In this document: piece after piece, positions 1 through 11,577 of the stretch
How the letters are laid out: every line of letters starts with the position of its first letter
How positions within the stretch are numbered: position 1 is the stretch's first letter
Origin: Gordionus sp. m RMFG-2023
Taxonomy: Eukaryota > Nematomorpha > Gordioida > Chordodea > Parachordodidae
DNA length: 64,000 nucleotides
Reading direction: 5' to 3'
NCBI RefSeq assembly: GCF_954871325.1
Contig: NC_088777.1
Location: 20,933,366 to 20,997,365 of the forward strand
Position numbers and translations under genes: made by a program
The notes under the pieces: generated by a model
What the model was told of the DNA's origin: nothing
What the model saw: the letters and a program-made list of their open reading frames with translations, nothing else
Database searches by the model: none

Positions 1-630
1 TTCCTTCCATAGCAATTCTACAAACAATGACATTAGCATTTATTTAAATTGAATATTTGCATTAATTATTATATTATTCATAATTAATTTTATATTGTTT
101 ATATAATACTCTTATATTTAATAAAATGATAAAACAAATTAAATTAGGTTAAAAAAAATGTGTTTTTTAAACAAATAAAAAGACCGGTCCTGGACCGGTC
201 TTTTTATTTAGGACCACGGTCTGGATCGATCTTTTTCTTAAGGACCGTGGTCCGGTCCGGTCCGAGGGTATCGGTCCAGTCCGGACCAAAGACTATATAA
301 TGTTATAGGTGGATAGTTATTTTGATTTAGTGCCTGCATTTGATATATATATAAATTGGGTATGGATTTATATGATATATTAGATGATGTGTAAGATTTT
401 CTTTTTTCAAATTATGAAATCTTTATATTTAATATATATATATATTTTTCTTTTAAATTATAAAATTTTATAAAAAGTTTTATTTGCAATTATTATATTA
501 TTTTTATGGTATGCAATGATGTGAAGGGAAAATATTTTTACAGATAAGGTCAGCCATGTTGATGGGTATGCCTTGAGGTGAGAATATTGTTTAGTTTGTG
601 TCATAATTGGGAGACTGATTTGTAAAATTT
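1..630. other. A+T-rich flank without a gene
   Basis: I see no coding region here. The stretch is A+T-rich except for a GGTCC-rich palindromic cluster at about 181-290, listed separately. Short TA runs occur near 430-450. Confidence 0.6.
181..290. repeat. GGTCC palindrome cluster
   Basis: A perfect hairpin is seen at 181-201, with ten-base arms AGACCGGTCC and GGACCGGTCT around a single T. A second pair, GGACCACGGTC (211-221) and GACCGTGGTCC (243-253), is also exact over 11 bases. Further GGTCC/GGACC copies follow to about 290. In such A+T-rich DNA this dense G+C palindrome is not chance. It resembles the subterminal repeats of the hAT-like element at 50.3 kb, so a hAT remnant is a reasonable guess, but no terminal pair or target duplication was found. 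Confidence 0.75.
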
Positions 631-735
631 GATTTTTGGTAAAGTCAGTATGTATTGCGTTTGATGAGTCATTTTTATTTTTATAATTTTATGTTTATGT
701 TAAATTGGTGAGTCATTGTTATTTTTATGGGCAAT
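631..735 (+). repeat. Left direct repeat of the Gypsy relic
   Basis: The block beginning GATTTTTGGTAAAGTCAG recurs at about 2854-2950 with few differences. It may be a remnant of the element's LTR. The two copies flank only about 2.2 kb, so the element between them is much shorter than a full Gypsy copy. Confidence 0.7.
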
Positions 736-2853
736 CGTTGTTGGTAGAAGGGCATAATGGAGAGGATGATAGATTGGGGAGAGTGACGTGGTTACCGGTT
801 CAAGAAATAATGAAGGGTTGGGTCAATAATGAAGAAATTGACCGGTTAAAGAACGAGAGGATAGATGACAGACATTTGGACGTATACCGTGGACGTTCGG
901 ACATGCCGAGGCCGTTCAGCAGTGGGGGACAGAGAGGTCGGAATGGTAGATGTTATAAATGTGGGGAGATGGGTCATATTGCGGTGAATTGTAGAGATGG
1001 CAAATGTTTTGCGTGTCAGGAGATGGGACATATTTCGACATATTGTCCGGGCAGAGCAGGGAGAATACGTTGCGCGGGTTGTGGAAGATTGGATATGTGT
1101 TAAAAGATTGCCGAGTGGGAAAGGTAGAAACAAGGGCAGGTTTTCCACAGAGAGGAGAGACTTCGGGGGCCGTGAATATGAGGAGTATGACGGAGATAGC
1201 TGGAAAAGGAGGAAAGGATATTGAAGAGGAGATGACGTGTTTCAAGTGCCGAGAAAGGGGACATTGGGCCAGAGATTGAGATAGAGATTGACTATATGAT
1301 GGGAAGGAGAGTAAAATGATGACCATGGCGTTAAGAGGAAGCAAGAAAGAGTTGAGAGTTAAAATGTAGCAGCAGGAGGTTCAATGGGAGTTATCGTATC
1401 TGCCGAGTCCGAGGGTATGGTTCGATATCAACGGGAAGATGGTATCTATGTTATTTGATGCCGGAGCAGCTATTTCGGTGATAGGATATGAGGATTTTAG
1501 AAGACTTTGGCCGGGTAGTAAAATAATTAGAGACGTTATGCAAGTGAGGCAGTTTGATGGATCGGAGATGGAGATGATGAGAAGAGTGCATATTGGGTAG
1601 GGAGAGAAGGATGTAAAATGTTGGACTTATGGATAATTAACCGAGACGTTGAGCCGGTGATGGGATGGGATTGGATTACAAGTGTGGGGCCGGAGTATGG
1701 ATTTTGGGGAGTATTTGCGCGATGGGGAGTATTTGTGGCGATCGAAGAAGATATTCGGGAAGACTTGATAAATATGGTCCGAGAGGAGAAGGAGGAGAGA
1801 ATGTACGGAGGAAATTTGGAATGGATGGAGGGCCGAGATAATATTGAAGTAGACGAGGGAAGATCCGTGTTTTGGGGGGAAAGCGAAGGAAATGGAAGGG
1901 AATATATGTTGGTAGAGGTCCGATTTATGTAGATGGAGAAATAGCAAATATCCAAGACAGTAGATATGGAATATTGAGGCCGCTGGTTAGTGAGAGGAGT
2001 GAGAATTTTGTAGAACAGGGAGTTGTGGAAAATTTGTGGGAGTAAAAGATGTCTAAAAGGAGGAAGAGAAGTTAGTGGAGAGGTATGGAGAAATATTTGG
2101 GGAAGAGTTGGGTTGTCTAAAGGATTATGAAGTGGAGATTCGGATGAAGGATGGATGCGTACCAAAATTTTGTGCTGTTCGTAGAGTACCTTTTGAATAA
2201 AGGAAGGAGGTAGGGAAGGAGTTGGATCGTTGGGTAAAGGAGGGTATCGTGAGTCCGGTTGAATACAGCGAATGGGCGACGCCTTTGGTACCCGTAAAGA
2301 AGGCCAATGTGAGTGTGAGGTTGTATGCGGATTTCCGGGTAACGTTGAATCCATGTTTGGTGGAGGTGAAGTATCCGTTACCCAGGATAGAGGAGATATT
2401 GGCCAATTTAAAAGGAAGCAAATATTTTTCGAAAGTGGATTTTTCGAACGCGTATTTGCAATTACGGGTAAAAAAGGAGAGGCAGAGGTTGTTGACCATA
2501 ACAACGTCAAAGGGGCTTATTTGCTTTTAGAAGGTTGCTGTTTGGGTTGAGCGTATCGGCACCTATGTTTCAACGGACGAGGGCGGTAGTTTTTCAGGGA
2601 TTGGAGGGAGTGTTTTATTATACCATGATGTAAAAATAACAGGGGTTACTCTAGAGCAGAACAATCAAAGGTTAGAGTTGGATGAGTATTTGCAGCGTGT
2701 TATTGGAGTGGTGGAGTCTTTTCAGCGTGTGTGCAAAAGTGGGAGTCCGAAATTTTTTTTTAGTAATGAAATAAATTGAAAGGATTTTAGGTTGTAGTTA
2801 CTCTTAGAAGAAGACGATGGAGGAATAATAATTATGGACATATGTTCGAATAA

Positions 2854-2950
2854 GATTTTTGGTAAAGTCAGTATGTATTGCGTTTGATGAGTCATTTTTA
2901 TTTTTATAATTTTATGTTTTAGTTAAATTGGTGTGTCATTGTTATTTTTA
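2854..2950 (+). repeat. Right direct repeat of the Gypsy relic
   Basis: This is the second copy of the 631-735 block. The sequence continues into a T-rich stretch with a TATAAAA box at about 3073, which could be the rest of an LTR-like promoter region. That is inference. Confidence 0.65.
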
Positions 2951-3063
2951 TAATTTTATGTTTTAGTTTAATCGCGTTAACATTTTATTTTTAGATTTAT
3001 AAAAGTGAATTATTGTAAAGTCATTATGATGATGGGATTTAATTATTTATTTGTGATGATTAT

Positions 3064-3087
3064 TGCTTCCCTATAAAAGGGAAGCGA
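3064..3087 (+). promoter_or_regulatory. TATA-like box inside a small hairpin
   Basis: GCTTCCC and GGGAAGC form a seven-base inverted repeat that encloses TATAAAA. It follows the right direct repeat of the Gypsy relic. It could be an old LTR promoter, but no transcript evidence is available. Confidence 0.35.
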
Positions 3088-3851
3088 AAATTGTAAATAA
3101 TTAATTCATTTTTTTTTTGAATTCATTTTTTTTTAATTAATTTTTTTTTTAATTAATTTTTTTTAACTATTTTATTTTTGTTTTCAATTATTTTATTTTT
3201 TTTACAAATTAACGTCTTATATTTTATTTTATAAACTATACGAAATATTCTAATAAAGGAAGAACCGCCTCTATATATTATAAAGCAATACATTAAAATA
3301 CTTAAATAATAGTTTGCATACTGGAGAAAGTTTTTTTTTGTGTAAATTTTTTTTGTAAATTTATGCTGCATATTACATTTTTTTTATCTTTGTAATAATT
3401 TTATAGCACATCACATTTTACTATTTATTTTATGAACATTTTTTTTTAAAGAAAAGACTCAAATTATTTTATATCGTGAAGGTGTATTAAAAATTCTTTA
3501 CATATATACCATATAGCCCATTATATTCTCAATTTTTGTTACGTTGAATTCTACATTTTTGTGAATTTTTGCTCATTGTGATGGCAGAGGTAGGTAGAAA
3601 TGGTATATTTTTCTTAGGATACTGAGTAATTCCTAGATGGGAAATATTGTATTTTCTACGTATTATATATTTTTCCTCCCTATAAAATATTAAATTTATT
3701 TCTATACATATGTTTTGTAATTTTATTTAAAATCTTTGTTTGGCAAAGTTTCGCAATTATTTTTAATACCTAAAAATGGATTTTTCTATTCGTTTTAGGA
3801 GATATTTATAAAAATGTAGCTTTGTTTTTTCCCATGACAGAAGGAAAATTA

Positions 3852-3925
3852 CATGTGTTGAAATTGCATTTCACACATAGACCATGTGTTGAAATTGCAT
3901 TTCACACATCGACCATGTGTTCACA
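3852..3925. repeat. 31-bp tandem repeat, 2.4 copies
   Basis: CATGTGTTGAAATTGCATTT followed by CACACAT and GAC is repeated at 3852 and 3883 with one base changed, and a partial third copy starts at 3914. There is no spacer diversity, so it is not CRISPR-like. Confidence 0.9.
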
Positions 3926-5840
3926 TTACATTATTATATGTAAAATCATTATTTCTTAATTACCATGAATCATACCCAAATAATGTATATTATAGCTCAT
4001 ATTTCCCAAATGTCTTAAAATGAATGAATTATTATATTTGGCTGATATTACATTGTCCATATTAATGTTCCATAGATTATAAATGCAGATACCCCAATGT
4101 ACATGTCATTATTGATAATATGTGTTTTCGCGATTATATATTGAAAGGTATCGGCGATATTATATTATAAATCATCATAAGGGAAGAGTCGACAAATTCC
4201 CTGAACGTCTTCAAGGCGTCCCGATGCAATTCAAAGGGGCGATTTGATACAATTCAAGGTCGATACAATTCAAAGGGTGATTCGATACAACACCACCACA
4301 GAGAAAGAGACGTTGGGCTTGTGAAGGGTGGGCGTGTTGTAGCTGTTGAAAAAAAGAAGAAATAAATGGGGGAATTCAGTTTTCCTGGTGGAGGGAGAAA
4401 AACTAAAAGATCACATGGGTTATTGTTAAAGAAAAGTCTTTTGTTGGAGATTTGGAGTGAAGATATTGGATTAATTGGAGAAGATGTCAGCTGGGAGGAA
4501 CAAAGAATGGACCTGTGGGGATGAAGAATATTTGAAGCTGGATAATTATTATTTATAATCTTTATATTTTTTTTAATGGATAGATAAATATAATTATGAA
4601 TAAATATGTATCTTTTTAGGCTATTCTATATTTGTACCAGCTACCGCTATCACTATTTTTTTTAAAGTAGTGCACTGCTAAGGCTACTGAAAAATCGCAC
4701 TACTTGTAATGCGCTTACTTTAACAACACTGCTACAAATAAACCTGTTATTATTTTAATCTTTTTTTCAGTAGCTTCCCATTTTATGCCAAACTTTGTTT
4801 CTGCAAGGTTTCATGCATATTTTAAAATGTAAATATTTCTTTGAGGTAAAAGGGCATTTAACTCTTATAATTTAAGAAACTTTGTTAATAAAAACAGATA
4901 TTGAAAATAAATTTTGTTTAGTGCATGTTTTCATATTAATTTTATATTAAAAATATGAAATATAGTATTTAATAGAACTTCGGTTTATTTTAGACACTCT
5001 ATAACGTTAATAAATGTAATATAGTTTTTGAGTGGGATATCACAGTTTCAAAATGGGTGACGTCTCTCGCAACCACTCACGTTGTTTTTTTCGGCCTTAC
5101 TACTCAAGGGTTAAAGATTAACTATTAATAGATAGGAGTATAGAAAAGAATTTATTCGCTATTCGATTCGATTTTTATTCTACGAAAAAAAATATATATT
5201 TTCTCCGAAGAATTTTTTTTATTTATTCGATCGAATTATTCTAAATTATTCGTATTATTAGAAATATTTTACATTATTCAAAATTAATCGTAAATACTCG
5301 ACATTATTCGTAAATAATAGAAACTATTTGTAAATATTAAAACTTATTCATAAATATTTAAGATTATTTGTAAGTATTTAATATGTTCCTTACGAAAAAT
5401 TTATTTTTTTTACTTTACAAATCAGTTTTTAAATTTTAATAATCTAATTTTTCCAGAGTTTGGAAAAATCTTTGATCAAATTTTATCTAAAATTCAAAAT
5501 ATATTTAGTAAAAATCTTTCATAAGTAAATATTTTATATTTATTTTTATGCATAATAAATCTTTCAACATCAAATCACAAATTCTTTTTAAAAAAAATAT
5601 TCAAAGATTTAGTCAAGAAATTTTAAAGATTTTTTCATATCCTGATTTTTCTTTTTATGAAATATTTTTAAAGAATTTAATTTTCAAATCGAATCAAATA
5701 TTGCACGAATCAAATCGAATAATGTTTTTATTATTCGTTGAATTCAAATAAGGAATTATTCGATCCGAAAATAAGAACCGTATACGAATAAATCAAATAT
5801 TCGATTCGATTTGTATTTTTGTAGATATAGATTTGAGAAT

Positions 5841-6543
5841 TAAAGGTCTGCTAGTCCGGCCAAACCCAATACGGTGGTCCGTTAAAAAATTTTGCACAAA
5901 TTGTCCAGCCAATTATGATTTTTTTAAATTGTCTGTCCTGGCCAGTTAAAATTTATGAAATTGAGGCCTAGCCCCTTAAAATATAAAAGTTTGCCCCGGC
6001 CTGTTATAAAAAAATTTTTATAGGAATTTTCTGGCAATTACATTTTAATTTCTTTCCGATGTCAATTAAAGCTCTTATGTCTCCTCTATGACTATACATT
6101 TATTTCTATAACAACCTTTTTATAATTAATTGATATGTATTGTGTATTTATAATTGGATTAAATCATATATAACATGCAAAATTATTTTGAATTTACTAT
6201 ATTATTTATAGATTTAGTATTTTAGTCAGACAACTCCTAAATTACAAATAAATATATATATATTGTAATTTCTTTTCAAATAGGAATAGTCAAAATATTA
6301 GTTTGAAATTCAAAAAAATATATCAAAATTTAATTCCTGGAATAGCCTGTAAAATTTTTATGAAAATCAGAGATTGGCCAAGTCCTGCCTATTTTTTTAT
6401 GTATAAATTGTCCGGCCCGGCCTGAAATTTTTTATGTACAAATTGCTCATTCCGCGAATTTTTTACCCAACCACTTATAATTTTTTATGCCCAAGCTCGG
6501 GGCAGGCTTTCGGATGTGCCGGGTCGGGCTTTGCGGATCTCTA
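5841..6543. mobile_element. Non-autonomous hAT-like element (AGATCTGC family), probable
   Basis: The right end reads GGCTTTGCGGATCTCTA, the reverse of TAGAGATCCGC. The left end reads TAAAGGTCTGC followed by a CCGGCC-rich stretch. Both fit the terminal pattern of the elements at 23693 and 28058. The interior has repeated CCGGCC/GGCCCG motifs separated by A+T-rich DNA. An 8-bp duplication is not convincing, so the left edge is uncertain. Confidence 0.5.
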
Positions 6544-9500
6544 AGGAAGATATATTAATTTTAAAAGGAATCAAATAAAAGAAAATAATATACTTAGGAG
6601 TGTAAAAAATATATTAGTCTTAAAATTTTTTTAAAATTATTGACGAATAAAAAGTCCCTGTTATAAATAGATTGGGAAAAAATATTTACAGATTTTTAAA
6701 AAGCATTTAATATTCCTTTAATAAGGTTTTCCGAAATTACCATTATAATTTTGGTCCCAGAAATCTGACAAAAGGGCAAATTAATTTAAAGAATTAGGTT
6801 AAAATTTCTATGAAAAAATAAATTAAATTTTAAAGTATAAAAATACCATATATTGTTGTTGATCAAATTCGTCTTCTAATCTTTCGAGTTGGTCATTAGT
6901 AAATATCGTTCTGACCCTCTTTTTAATCTTGGTTTTATTATTTTGTTCTTTAATTCAATAAAAAATTAAGGATTACATATAAATTATTCTGAAATAAAAC
7001 TTCGAAAACTACCTGATTAACATGACTTTTTGACTGATTACTAAAATAATACACCAGATCAATTATACAATCCGATAGTGATATACTCATCATAAAATAT
7101 TAATATTATTAATTGAAGGGATATATTTATTGTATGCAAGAACACGATATTTTTTTAAATTTTTTAATCTTTCCTAAATTAGATTTTAAATATTCCTTAA
7201 TCGTCTTCTAAGGAGCTTTAAAAAAATAAATAATGTTAAAAAAACACAAGCATCCGTGATATAATTTGTAGAATATGTATTAATAAGGCAGATGATTTAA
7301 TGGAAATATCATTCGCTTTTTTATAATATAATATTTAGATTTAGAATTGCAGTGTTCTCTATATGAATTTATTTTTATAAAATATAAAACTTATCAAAAT
7401 TATAATTGCTACTTTTTAAAGATAATCTCTCTGAGGTTTGATAAAATATTAAAAATAGTGCACTTCTCGAAGATATATTTTTTAAATAAAACACAATTTT
7501 ATTTTCACAAACTTAATTTAATAATAAAACTTTAAGTATGTATATATGATCATGAATTCTCATGAATTAATTGTGTCCGGTTTTGAACACATTTCCCTTA
7601 AATTGAATTTTTATTTGGTCGTAAAATATAATAGAACTTGATAATTAATGTTTTTTACAAAAAAATCCCCGCCTCCCTTACCCCTAAATTATATACTATC
7701 AATATAACCTGTTCATATTCCCATCCTAATATGATATTAAAAAGAAATTTATATTTCAAGCTTTGACTTAAAAAAATATTTCTTATACTAATAATATACG
7801 TGTTCATATCCTCAAATCAAATATTGTCGAGTAGGTTATTTTATTGTATTATATTTAAGGATATACTACTATACTATTACATAAAATTGTATAAATGCAT
7901 AATTCATGTTGTTTGTAAACCTACTTAATGTTTAAACTTAACCTTAATTGTAAACTTTGTAATAATAATTTTATTTTTATTTATTATTAAGCAGAAAAAA
8001 AGGAGGATATTTTCATATCATATCCGCAACCTCCTTTAAATATTATTAAATTGAATTTCCATTCTGTAATCATTTTCTTTCATTGTTTTCTTTTTCTTTC
8101 GACCACTCTTATTTAGCAAGGCCTTAATATTGGAACTGATTAATTTCCAAGTTAATTTATTTTAGTTTTCGAAAAATAGATATTTAAGTCATTTAATAAT
8201 GTTGTAAATTATTAAATTATATAAAATTTTAGTATAGAGATAAAAAATTTAAAAAAATAAACTCACTTAAGATAATTCTTAATTCTATGAATATTCGATG
8301 ATAGCAGTGAAATAAAATTAGTATATAAATAAACAAATAAAAAAAATATTAGCATTAAATAAGGCCTTAATTGTGAGCAGATCATTCCCAGTAATATTCA
8401 TTTTTTATATATTTTGTTGCATTTTAATAATAAAATCATTTCTATATTATCATTCCAAAGTCCAGCGATGATCAGAATGAATAAGTTTCGCCTAACTAAA
8501 TAATCTCTCAACACTAGCACTTGAGGGCAAGGCAGTATTTAATTTTATATACATATTTTAATATAAGATATCAAATTAAAAATCGCGTTTAGAAGATTTT
8601 CTATTATATATCCTTTATTTCAAAAAAATTATCAGTGAAAGTCTTTTTTGTGGTTGCATCTATGGCATCTTTGTTTGATATGAGACTATTCAGCTTTCGG
8701 AATATATATGGCCATGGGATGAATCATAAATTTATTTGCAAGTACATCGTATGTCTGGTATCCTATTATCCTTTTGAAGGCTAATCTTAGCCTGTGATTC
8801 CCAAATAAGCTCTAAAAATATTAATATCAGATCTATTTATAAATATAAATAAGTTTTTACCTTCTGTTATGTGTCCTAATATCTGCCCTGGTAAACATAT
8901 AGGATATCTCTGACAACTCTCGATTTTAAAATTAAATAATAAATCATAAAAATTATAATTAATTAAGATATTATTTTTTTTAAAAATATTTATATTTTAT
9001 ATACAATATTTAATTTAAACGAAAAACTAAATGGTTCTAAATATACATTGTAATATATTAAATTAATCACAAAATGATTATAATTATATATAACTTATTA
9101 CATTTATAATTAATGCAAATGATTATATGAGAAAGAAGGGGGGGGGATTCTAAATAATTAAGGGAAGAAGAAGAAAATCTATTAACAACTCTGCTCATTC
9201 CCATATTAATTTTTATATCCCCCATAGGCTTCCCCATTCTGGTTTTATATATCAGCGTAAAACAAACAGGAACCTGAAATTATTTTGATAATTTATTATA
9301 ATATACATTTTCATATAAATTTGAAAAATTTAACCTCATCTCACTTTTAAATTTTATCTTTTTTAATCTTAGCACGTTGGTCTAAGACCTGCACAGAGAT
9401 GAGTGGATCTGAATTCTATATCTTTTAAAATTGCATCTTTGATAGAAATTATCGCCAGTTTTTATAACCGCTCTTAACTCACAGATGATCACAATTAACT

Positions 9501-9724
9501 TTTCAGTTTTAATTTAGAAATCTTTTATTTGTTCTCACTAAACAGGTAGAGTTAATCATTATCCTGTCTCCTATTGAAAAGTTAGCAAGGCCGTAATTAT
9601 AAATTTTTCTAAGAATGCACGGGGGAGGAAGGGGCTTGAAATATATAGCCTGATTTAATCAGAAATCACATCGATCGAATTAGATCGGCAATTGCATATT
9701 TCGATCACTTTTCGTCATTTTTAT
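6544..9724. other. A+T-rich stretch, no gene seen
   Basis: No open frame with recognisable protein similarity or plausible splice structure was found. AAGGCCTTAAT occurs at about 8120 and 8363, and a similar word at 9582, perhaps ends of decayed small transposons. A G7 run lies at about 9139. Confidence 0.45.
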
Positions 9725-10365
9725 GTTGAATATTCAGAGAGGTATTTATACTTTCATTATTAAATATAATATTCTATTTTAGTTATAAAACCAGTTTATG
9801 CTATATTTGATTTGATCATTATGCAAATGAAAAATTCAATGATTAAGCGATGAAATTTTTAAATCAAACATCATTTTTTACACCAAATAGAATGGCCGAA
9901 AAGATATTCATTAAGGATGATATTGAGGATATCTATGAATTTTACCATTTAAATTCAAGTCAAGTTTTTGAAAAAATGTATAAGTCGAAATTTTTATATT
10001 ATGACTAAAACGAGGGATGTATATTATACACGACCAGGAGGTTATCTAAAGATTTATCGGATTCTGAGAAATGTAAATTTATTTTATTAAAATATTTATA
10101 TATTTAGCTTCTTCTTCTTCTTCTTCTGATGATGATGATGATTCTAAGACTTATGATTCAGACTGGAATTCATTTATTTCACCTTATCGTCTAATTTAAA
10201 ATTTTTCTGCTTTCCTTTATATAAATATTTATTAACCATTCCTACTACCTCATGTATACTGCCGAAAGGGTGTCAAAAAATAATTAACTCTTTTTTTTGG
10301 AGAGGGGAGGGTGGTTTATTCAGGGCGTATTCTACTTCCATCGCTCAAAAAGTCTAGGGCAATAC
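9725..10365 (+). pseudogene. hAT transposase relic, same family as 15.9-18.3 kb
   Basis: Read on the plus strand, this segment matches the transposase region at 16773-16465 (minus): a run like LIIMQ, then TSFF, MAEK, DDIEDI and EFYHLNSSQ is recognisable across shifted frames. Near the end, words like CTAERV correspond to the hAT C-terminal dimerisation region, followed by the same right-end sequence (GCTCAAAAAGT then CTAGGG). The segment is 5'-truncated, with stops and frameshifts. A (CTT)n and (GAT)n microsatellite lies at 10107-10142. No duplication flanks it. Confidence 0.75.
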
Positions 10366-11379
10366 GATCTTAAATATCAGGGTACACATCATCTCTTAAT
10401 ATATTGCACTAGTCAACAATTGAATTTACAACTGATAAATTAACTCCCAAAATCATTTGGTAAAATATCTAATTCGCCAGTTTTTTTGCTTTAAAAATTC
10501 TTCAAGTTGCTGGCATTTTCTAACAGCGCTGTCTTTTGATATTAATTTGCAATTTAGAAAAAATTTCAAAATGCGATTTAAAAGATAAAAATTTATCTTC
10601 AATTGAATTTTTTGCAGCATCCATGAGATGAAAATAGGTTTATACTCTGAATTTTTCTTTGGGGTCATTAATGAAGTTATCATGAAATTCTTGATTTCTA
10701 ACAGTATATATAATTATTAGATTTTTTGATTCTGGTTCGAGTCAATTACAACAATAAATTTAATAGATTTTCAATTAATTCCTCAAATGATTCATTTCAT
10801 ATCGATTCAATAAAATCAATAGATTTTCAATTAACTTCTCAAATGATTCAAATCATATCAATTCAAAAAAATCTACCCGAAAATTGTATTTTTATTAATT
10901 TCTTTATTTTTATTAGACTTTTTAAAAATGGGCCCAATATAAATATTTTAATTTTTTGGAAGAGTTGTTATGCAAAAATACTAGTTTTTAAAATATTTTA
11001 AGGCGGCTAGTTTATTTTATAACTTTGATCGATAAGTTATTATATAATATTACCCACCATCCTTCTGCTATAATAGTAAATATATAATATTCTGAAACAA
11101 GTTATTAATAAATAAAATTATCAATTTTTGCAAATCAAATGTTTATAAATGAAAATTTTTATTTATTTTATCAGAATAGAGCATCTTAAAAAAACAATAT
11201 TTTATTTTTGTATATAATCATTAATACAATATAAGGTCTATCAAAAAAAATGATATTTATAAAATTTACAATTAACTAATTATAATATAATATAAACCTT
11301 TAATTTTACAATTATAGATACAGATGAGATGTATCAAATAGTATTTGAAATTGTAAACAATTAAAAATAAGGTCCTTAG
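10366..11379. other. A+T-rich stretch with one tandem duplication
   Basis: A weak minus-strand frame at 10453-10683 (76 codons, Lys-rich) has no recognisable family and no supporting splice signals that I trust. The plus-strand frame at 10726-11001 is explained by a tandem duplication. Confidence 0.4.
10762..10873. repeat. 56-bp tandem duplication
   Basis: AATAGATTTTCAATTAA begins copies at 10762 and 10818. The two copies differ at only a few bases. Confidence 0.85.
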
Positions 11380-11577
11380 TAGTGTTGAACGGGTCGATTT
11401 AGCCAATTTTAAATTAAGATTTCCGTTAATAATAATATTATACAAGTCTCAAGATTTGGTTAATAGATATCCAAATTTTTCTGCCTCCTACGAGCAAAAT
11501 CTCTAAGTTTGCATAGTATTTTATAGCTAAAATATTGGGTTTGCCGTTTTTAAAAATCGAGTCATTTAACAAAACTA
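11380..11577. mobile_element. MITE, TAGTGTTG family
   Basis: The left end is TAGTGTTGAACGGGTCGA. The right end, reversed, is TAGTTTTGTTAAATGACTCG followed by ATTTTTAAAAACGGC. The inner words match the members at 24463 and 27099. The flanking octamers do not match well, so the duplication has decayed or an edge is off by a base or two. Confidence 0.6.

Larger units (their letters stand above)
631..2950 (+). mobile_element. Broken Ty3/Gypsy relic (Gag knuckles, protease, RT)
   Basis: This is a fossil of the same Gypsy lineage as the element at 56-62 kb. Gag-end zinc knuckles of CX2CX4HX4C type lie at 951-992 and 1005-1046. A retroviral-type protease with the LFDAG motif lies at about 1430-1700, and the first half of a reverse transcriptase (WATPLVPVKK, YPLPRIEEIL, FSKVDFSNAYLQL) at about 2190-2600. 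Residues around protease and RT are close to those of the 57-59 kb copy. RNase H and integrase are not seen. It is broken in many places and looks old. About 100-base direct repeats lie at both ends. The sense strand is G-rich and poor in C, unlike its surroundings. Confidence 0.9.
2951..5840. other. Intergenic stretch with tandem repeat and a G+C island
   Basis: No convincing gene. T-rich runs fill 3100-3500. A 31-base tandem repeat lies at 3852-3925. Around 4160-4540 the sequence is less A+T-rich and purine-rich on the plus strand, with repeats of GATACAATTCAA, and looks like an old transposon fragment. At about 4629-4743 there is an imperfect inverted repeat (ATTTGTA ends). From 5150 to 5830 the sequence repeats TTATTCG-like words. 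Confidence 0.5.

Noticed and set aside
846-1344. Minus-strand frames over the left Gypsy relic (also 1536-2510)
   Set aside because: They are antisense shadows of the retrotransposon; their Pro/Ser-rich products come from its G-rich sense strand.
3852-3925. Repeats at first sight like a CRISPR array
   Set aside because: They are contiguous 31-base tandem copies without unique spacers, in a eukaryotic setting.
4629-4743. hAT element between ATTTGTAC and CTACAAAT
   Set aside because: The flanking octamers are inverted, not direct, so they do not support an insertion event.
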